Positions 58,071 through 64,000 of a stretch of DNA of 64,000 nucleotides are shown in pieces. Source of the DNA: Cenococcum geophilum 1.58. Lineage: Eukaryota > Ascomycota > Dothideomycetes > Gloniales > Gloniaceae. The stretch spans positions 248,001 to 312,000 of the forward strand of contig KV748214.1 of NCBI GenBank assembly GCA_001692895.1, in the 5' to 3' direction. Below the pieces are notes generated by a model. The model did no database searches. It was not told the DNA's origin and was given only the letters and a program-made list of their open reading frames with translations. The translations under genes were made by a program, and so were the position numbers. How positions within the stretch are numbered: the stretch's first letter is position 1; every line of letters begins with the position of its first letter.

Positions 58071-58554
58071 ATAAAGGGGGGAGGCTAGGGGGGCTTCCTT
58101 TAACCGTAAAGTAGACCGTAGGGTAAAAAGATTCTTAAAAGACTCTATATTTATAAGAGGTAAGGGGGGAGACGTATAAGCGTGGTGTAAGTAAATAGAG
58201 CTACTAAACGTGTAAATATTAAAGGAAAAGGGAGAAGAGGGCTCTATATTATAAAATTAGAATTATAGTAAGCCTTTCTATATAAAATCAGAAGCCCCGC
58301 GCGAGCTAAAAGCCAACACAGGCATAAAAACAGGAGAGGGTTAGAAAATAGGATTATTAAGGCGATGATAAGGTCGAGGGCATACGCTAAAGACCTCTAT
58401 ACTAACCTAGTACTAACCTAGGCCTTAAAAACGCGTCCAAAAAGTAGGGGCTACTATTAAAGGGGGGGGGTAATATTTAGACGATATATCGCGGACCTTA
58501 GGGGGTTATGCGTAACCTAAGGTTATGCCAAGCCTAACCCGGACCTCCGATACC

Positions 58555-59150
58555 TACCTTTAGGCGGGCCTATACCGTCTACTATAACGTCTACTATATC
58601 CGCGCCACCCACTTAGCTATTTACGATATCTATACCGCCTACTTAGCTATTTACTATATCCGCACCGCCCGCTTAGCTAATACCCGCACCCCCCGCTTAG
58701 CTAATATCCGCACCCCCTACTTAGCCATCTACTATATCTACACCGCCCCCGCTAGCGTAGGCATAAGTAGATACTTAACTACCTTTCCTATTTATCCTTA
58801 ACCTATAGGCGCCGCTAAGGAAATATAAGATACTTTGGGGCGGTAATTTGGTATTCTAGCTCTGGGCTGAGTAGACTTTAGGGCTAGTAAGTGGGCCGTT
58901 AATTGAAGCTCTTAATCGCTGCTAGGGGGCGCGCTAGTGGGTTAACAGCGAGGCTATATTCTATAGCCGTCGCCGCAGGATAATTAAGGATATAAGACGG
59001 CGCGTAGAAGACGGTACGGCAAGAGATGAGAGATAGGCTATTAACTAGCTGGAGCAGCTGCGAGGCCGGCGTTCTTTAGATTGGCTTTATAAGAATATTT
59101 AACTACTAGCCCTTAGGGTGGGGGGGAGGGAAAGGGAGAGAAAGGCTCCG
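58555..59150 (+). pseudogene. Orphan C-terminal half of Crypton unit 2 (R2)
   Basis: Direct copy of 52017-52620: Pro-rich repeats, then the RRVEDGT and RGRRSLDWL-like region, in plus orientation. Its N-terminal half lies inverted to the left, so no joined protein is encoded here. Confidence 0.75.
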
Positions 59151-59190
59151 TATTAAGCAGTATATATATATATATAATACTATCTTACTA

Positions 59191-59470
59191 TAGGACTACT
59201 ATAGTAACTGAGACGCCTTAATATAGGACTACTATAGTAACCGAGACGCCTTAATATAAGACTGCACTGTAGTAACCAAGACGCCTTAATATAGGACTAC
59301 TGTAGTGACCGAGACGCCTTAATATAAGACTATACTATAGTGACTGAGACGCCTTAATATAGGACTATACTATAGTAACCAAGACGCCTTAATATAGGAC
59401 TATACTCTAGTAACCGAGACGTCTTAATATAGGACTGTATTACAGTAACTAAGACGCCTTAATGTAGGAG
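59191..59470. repeat. 33-bp minisatellite in R2
   Basis: About eight units of the motif seen in R1 (CTATAGTAACCGAGACGCCT). It has more copies than R1, so the array length varies between the two units. Confidence 0.88.
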
Positions 59471-59546
59471 TAGAGCGCGTTTAGGTGTTGTAAATTCAGA
59501 GCAACATTACGCGACCGTCTAGAAGTACCGATTTAACATACATTAT

Positions 59547-59580
59547 GTACCTTTTCGCCCAAAATCGCGTGCGAAGGTAC
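59547..59580. repeat. Stem-loop near the Crypton 3' end (R2)
   Basis: Second copy of the GTACCTTTTCGC / GCGAAGGTAC hairpin, 120 bp from the element's right end. Confidence 0.65.
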
Positions 59581-59701
59581 TTGGGGGCGGTCGCTGCGCG
59601 ACCTCGTGCGGGGTTCGGGCGCGTTATCAGTAGGGGTAGCCCTAACCTCGTATTAACCCGGGTCGTAACCGCGCCAAATCAGCCCCCCTAATATGTAATA
59701 G

Positions 59702-60169
59702 GTATAGATAGATAGACAGATAGGCAGATAGGTAGGTAGGTAGGTAGATAGGTAGATATACCTAGTTAGGAAATTAGTACACGGCCGGCTAATTATTAGG
59801 AATACTATTAATTAACAATTTAAAGCCTCTATAAGAGGCTTCCCCCTTACCTAAGTAAATAGCTTTATATTTTATGTAATTATAATATAAATATATTTAA
59901 AAGTATATTATAGCAATCTGTAGGAATATATAATAATTTAGTTATAATTTATATAGACTATAAAATATATAAAACCTATAAAACGCGTAAAATATATAGG
60001 CTTTACGTTAGGTGCTGTTAAATATATAGGCAATATATAGGCTCCGCGCGGGTTACTATAAAACGTATAAAATATATAAGACTATATATAACTGCTTAAA
60101 TTATATATTTTATACATTTTATAGTAAATTGCCGCAATTTATAATAATATGCCTAAAAAAAAAATCCTA
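59702..60169. mobile_element. Right end of X copy 3
   Basis: Starts in a TAGG/TAGA array, then matches the right end of X copy 1 (9716-10192), finishing GCCTAAAAAAAAAATCCTA. The next 8 bases, ATATAGTA, would be the duplication, but the left partner was not found. The adjoining sequence is LINE, so X appears to have landed in the LINE. Confidence 0.7.
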
Positions 60170-60559
60170 ATATAGTATATTACTAAGGTCCGCCTCTATA
60201 GGTAGCGGGAAGAAATACTCTATAAAGATAGTAGCCTTCTTCTTATTATTATAGTATAGGGTTTTCTCTTCTAGTCTACTAATAGGGGGAAACTATAGTA
60301 AAGCCTTTAGCTTCCCATCCGCTATATATACCTATTTTACTATCCTTTATATACCCTTAGGGTTATTTATTAACTTCTTAATAGTCTACCTTTATAGCTT
60401 ATTAGCCTCTTACTAGATTATCCTTTTCTTTTTATTATATATAACTCTATAGTTAATCTAGTTTAGTACTAACTAAGAGGCCTTTTACGCCTAAAAGGCT
60501 TATTAGGTTTTATTTACCTTCTCTATATATTCTTTTTATTATACTTTAGAGGCTTATAG

Positions 60560-61600
60560 TAAAGGTTATATATTAAGTACTATCTTTACTATAATATTCT
60601 TAATCGCCTAGTATATAGCCCCTACTAGCGCGTCTAGTTTATCTCTTATATTATATAGGAAACTATATAGAGGCTAGAGCTAGTTTTCTAGCTTACTTTA
60701 TACTACTTTCCAATTAGCCTTTTTCTATAGCGGTCTTCTAAGTAGTAAAAGCCCCTCTAATATCTCTATATCTACCTCTATAGTAATAGAAAAGTAATTA
60801 AACCCTATATACTAGCAGTCCTATCTTTAACTCTATAGCAGCCTATTAAGGGGAGGTAAATACTAGATCTAGTATACTCCTTAATATAATCTTTACCTAA
60901 GTCTCTATACCCGCCTTAGTAGCTAAACTTAGGCCTACTACCTCTATAGCGCGGATAAAGCTATTTACTGCGTTATCTACGCTTATTACTACTATACCCC
61001 CCTAAAAGGGGTAGTATAGATTTAAATCTCCTAATAGTATATATTCTTCTTTAGTTCTTAGTAGCTCTAGTAGTATGTAGAGGCTACTATTTATTTATTA
61101 AGGGTTATAGATATTATAAATCTAGATAGTTTACTTACGGCCTTTTAGTTTAATTGTATATATATCCGCTAAGTAGTATATAGATACCTACTTATTTATA
61201 TTAATAGCCTTATTTATATAAAAATAGACCCTTATATTACTAACTCCGATATATACTAAGTATTAAGACTTTATAGTATATATTATATTTCTTTAATTCT
61301 TCCGCTATACCTTCTAAACGGCTAATATATCTAGCTAAGGGTCTACCTACTTTACCTCCTATAGAAAATAGAGTAGTACGCCGTTCCTACTATCATTAGT
61401 ATTATACTATATAATTATAAGCGGTTTCTAATATCCTATTATAAGAGATCTATATTAGCCTCTAAGTTAGCTAAGTTAGTATCCTTTAGTATCTACTTAC
61501 TCCCTTATAATGCAGTTTTAGTGCCTATAAACACCTTTTTAAAAAAAATCTAGGCTTCTCCTTTTACCTCTATATTAAGCTCTATACTTATTAGGGGCTC
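60560..61600 (-). pseudogene. LINE ORF2 endonuclease relic
   Basis: APE-like endonuclease that nicks target DNA for LINE retrotransposition. On the minus strand near 61030 reads YTIRRF/YILLGDLNLYYPF-GG, the GDFNxHHPLWGG motif. It is followed by NSFIRAIEVVGLSLATKAGI and ILDLVFTSP (the STIDLVF motif). This is the usual order in Tad/I-type elements. Upstream text near 61400 is degraded. RT is essentially missing. Confidence 0.78.
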
Positions 61601-61689
61601 CTAAATTACTAGGACTTAAATTAGGGCGTATATATTACTATTAAGCGCTATTAGGGGTATTAATTAGAGGGTCCTTTAGCCCTTTCCCC

Positions 61690-62560
61690 TCTAAAGTAGT
61701 TAATAATTTATAGCCAGCTAACCTTTTAAGGACCCTCCTCTACCTATATAGAACTCTCCTACGTAGCTATCTCCTTTAGCTTCCTTTTCTTAGCTTATTA
61801 TAAGGCCTCTTTAGTAGTAATCTTATACTATAATTATAATTGCTATCCACTTATAGGCGCCTTATAGGCGCTAGTGTAGTATATTAACGTAAAGGCTCTA
61901 ATTATTATAGCGTTCTTCTACTATATCTGCTTAATACTATACTCCCCACTCTATACCTTATAGCCTACTTTATGGTTAATATACTTCTTAAATAGGTCTT
62001 ATATATAATTGCTAGTATTATACTATCTGGTATAGTATCCATATCTAGCCTCTCTCTTATAGCTCTTAGCTATATAGTTAATACCCTAGCATTTAAAGCA
62101 CTGCGTTACTAGAAACGTTATCTTATACCTTATAACTAGATAGTAGTCTCCTTCTAGGAAAAGGTCCTAATTAAATAGTATATTTACTACCTCTTTTAAT
62201 TATACGCCTATAATTAGTAACGATTTAACCTTTTTTTCTATCTATACTCTTTCTAGTCTTTTCTACGCTAGCCTCTCTACTATAAGCCCCGCTATAGTAT
62301 AATTCTACTTTATTATATCCTCTATTATCTACTTAGCCTCTAGGCCTTAAATAGTAAGGCTTATAGGTACTATATAGACCTTTACTAATACTAGTAGAAT
62401 AGCTAGTATAGCGGAGTACTCTAGGACCTTCGTCTACCCTATTTCTTATAGTAGTCTATCTTTTACGCATTTATCTATAACGTACGCCCTAATATCGCCA
62501 CTCTATAACTTCTTTACAGCCTATATCCTATAGGTATTTAGAGGTCCTACGGCTTAGAGC
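61690..62560 (-). pseudogene. LINE ORF1 (gag-like) relic
   Basis: RNA-binding protein of a Tad-type LINE. The minus frame gives KKL-SGDIRAYVIDKCVKDRL (about 62500), TKVLEYSAILAILL (about 62430), then zinc-knuckle text QCFKC-GINYIAKSYKREARYGY (about 62110), where His and Cys residues have become Tyr by RIP-type changes. A second knuckle-like stretch (HKVGYKV-SGEYS) lies near 61960. The context matches LINE ORF1 proteins with two or three CCHC knuckles. Stops are TAG/TAA. Confidence 0.75.
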
Positions 62561-62572
62561 TTATATACTAGG

Positions 62573-63006
62573 TGTTATGGACCTTATATCGGCAGTAATA
62601 CGACTACTAAGAAGGGACATAAACGGGTTAGTTGAGATAGCATAGGAGGTGCTAAAACCGATCGAGCTATAGGACGAGGGGTAGCTGAGTTATATAATAA
62701 GTTACGTTACAAGTTTAAAACGTAGGAACGCGACGTGCCGACGTACTAATGTACTAAACCCTTTACTATGGGGAGGAGTTATATATTTAAAGACGTACGG
62801 TCTCTATAGGTAGTTTCTCTTCTTTATAGTAAATCTTAGAATATAATTAGAATTAATCTGTTAGGTAACTACTCTACTAGTTATATTTACGTTGTTAACT
62901 ATTCTATACCTATATACCTAGCCCATTAATAAGTCTACCATAGTATTTCCTATAAGGCTTTATTATATATTTACTACTAAGGTTATAGTAAAAGAAGTTA
63001 AATAAT
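62573..63006 (+). promoter_or_regulatory. Probable 5' LTR and leader of gypsy-C
   Basis: Begins TGTTATGGACC at the end of LINE homology. I could not fix the LTR end or a primer-binding site. No ORF is seen. Confidence 0.5.
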
Positions 63007-64000
63007 ATGCCACTAAAAGCAGCCGCCATAACGCCGTTAACGGCAGCAACTATATTAGGATTAGGTAACGACACCAGTATAGTAAACACTAACTCTTAGC
63101 TAGTTACCGTTGGACAGCTATAGGAAATAGTTAATTAATTAATAGATAATAATAGGATATTTAAAAAAAGAATTAATAGGATTGGAGCAGCTAAGGTTAA
63201 GTTATCCTTAATTAAGCGATTTTTAGGGGAGAAGTTAAGGCTTAAGGGATTTCTTATATAAATGCACTTTAAGGTTATATAGGAAGGAGTAAAACTAGGA
63301 ACGCCTATAGATTAAGTCACTTATATAGGATTATTCTTAACAAGAAGGGTACTTAAGTAGTTTAAATCTTACCTTACGGAGGTATAGGAATATGGTATAA
63401 TAACTACTAACTAGGAGGTATAGTATATATTCTTAAGTTAGAACAGGTTTATAGAACGCCTAACGTAAATATTTAAAGACCTAGAGGCAACTACTATAGT
63501 AAAAAGAAAACTTTAAAACCTAGTATAATAAACTTTAGTAATTAAGTATATAATATAGTTTTAAATATTAGTAATATAGGTTAAATGAAATAATAAGGCG
63601 CTTATAGCATAGTATAAATAGGGACTTAAGGTAAAAGTCTAGGATGTAATTATCCTAATGGAAGATACGGATACTCTTAAGGAATTAATTAATTAAGTAA
63701 TTAAGATTAATAATAGGATCTATTAAAGAGAGTAGACTAAAAAGGGTTAGGATAGAGTTCTATAGTTATATAAGGCGTAGGGCACGCAATAATAAAGTTA
63801 AAGTTAGAAACTATAGTATGGCGTAGAGTTAATAAACCTAAGTAGTACTAAAGAAAATAAGAAATAGAATAAACAACTATAGAAACCTAGAGGATAAGGA
63901 TTAAGTAATTAAAGGTTTAAGGAGCGTAAGCTAAACTAGGGATTTTAGCAGTAGAAGATGTTTAGGCGGACTCTATAATAAGAAAAATAGTTTAAAGAAA
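63007..64000 (+). pseudogene. gypsy-C gag relic
   Basis: Frame from ATG at 63007 (MPLKAAAITPLTAATILGLG) open to the window end apart from about 45 TAG/TAA and one TGA. Gag-like features: GEKLRLKGFLI-MHFKV (about 63225), a Lys/Glu helical stretch, NNKALIA-YK-GLKVKV (about 63590), which is the ALIAQYYKGLK motif of fungal gypsy gag, LKELINQVIKINNRIY-like (about 63680), and a basic C-terminal part. The zinc knuckle would lie just beyond the window. Confidence 0.75.

Larger units (their letters stand above)
49602..59701 (+). mobile_element. Pair of Crypton-like elements inserted in X copy 3
   Basis: Flanked by the short direct repeat TAGGTAT (49595-49601; 59699-59705), without a normal duplication, as expected for tyrosine-recombinase transposons. 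Unit 1 is P (49602-52016) plus R1 (52017-55872, containing an LTR element). Unit 2 is an inverted P' (55873-58554) followed by a direct R2 (58555-59701). P and P' are inverted copies and R1 and R2 are direct copies. P-R1 is one continuous reading frame, so unit 1 has the ancestral order and unit 2 is the rearranged one. Confidence 0.75.
60170..62572 (-). mobile_element. Tad-like LINE relic (5' half)
   Basis: Minus strand with ORF1 zinc knuckles (62560-61690) and an APE-type endonuclease (about 61560-60600). The RT should follow below 60560 but only about 400 bp remain before X. The 5' end is cut by gypsy-C at 62573. RIP stops throughout. Confidence 0.75.
62573..64000 (+). mobile_element. Ty3/gypsy element C, 5' end (runs off the window)
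   Basis: A probable LTR starts at TGTTATGG (62573), replacing LINE sequence, and a gag reading frame begins at 63007. The 3' part is outside the window, so LTR length and duplication (CTAGG on the left?) cannot be confirmed. Confidence 0.65.

Noticed and set aside
1-64000. Centromere call based on nested AT-rich retroelements and Ndc10-like relics
   Set aside because: The composition fits, but the same pattern is found in any RIP-affected AT-rich block. CENP-A data would be needed.

Overview
The window looks like an AT-rich, repeat-only compartment of a filamentous ascomycete (Pezizomycotina) genome. I see no intact cellular gene, rRNA or tRNA. Almost every coding relic can be read for hundreds of codons in one frame, broken almost only by TAG and TAA (former CAG/CAA/TGG codons). 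CpA/TpG is scarce and TpA abundant while CpG survives. That is the signature expected of repeat-induced point mutation (RIP); the species cannot be named from this sequence.

Layout. (1) 1-10294: copia element A on the minus strand. Its 5' LTR is split by X (4684-10192), a hAT-like non-coding element. X is itself split by W (4931-8236), a Tc1/mariner element carrying a DDE transposase plus an unrecognised second ORF. (2) 10295-18946: gypsy-B copy 1, interrupted by V (12334-14258, a minisatellite-filled non-coding element) and by an autonomous-type hAT (14680-17895, exact 8-bp TSD). (3) 18947-22849: an unrecognised ~850-codon relic (Y). (4) 22850-26290: gypsy-B copy 2. (5) 27290-48323: an unrecognised relic gene Z, split by gypsy-A (27940-47003, TSD GTATT). 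Gypsy-A holds copia 1 (31195-37550, TSD AGTAG), copia 2 (39434-45711, TSD GGTAT) and a TA-flanked MITE (28414-28885). Without these insertions gypsy-A is about 5.9 kb. (6) 48868-60169: a minisatellite/TAGG module resembling X, invaded by a pair of Crypton-like tyrosine-recombinase elements (49602-59701). The second of these has its 5' two-thirds inverted. The pair carries a short copia-type element (52830-55603, TSD GATTA, half-tRNA primer site) and a small MITE (56414-56678). (7) 60170-62572: a Tad-like LINE relic on the minus strand. (8) 62573-64000: the start of gypsy-C on the plus strand.

Relative ages follow from nesting. Gypsy-B, Z and the LINE are oldest and heavily mutated. The two MITEs and the short copia-type element keep much more CA/TG and are probably youngest. 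The features most worth following are the mariner with an accessory ORF, the inverted Crypton pair, the two unrecognised long relics, and the 12-bp minisatellite module shared by three different loci.
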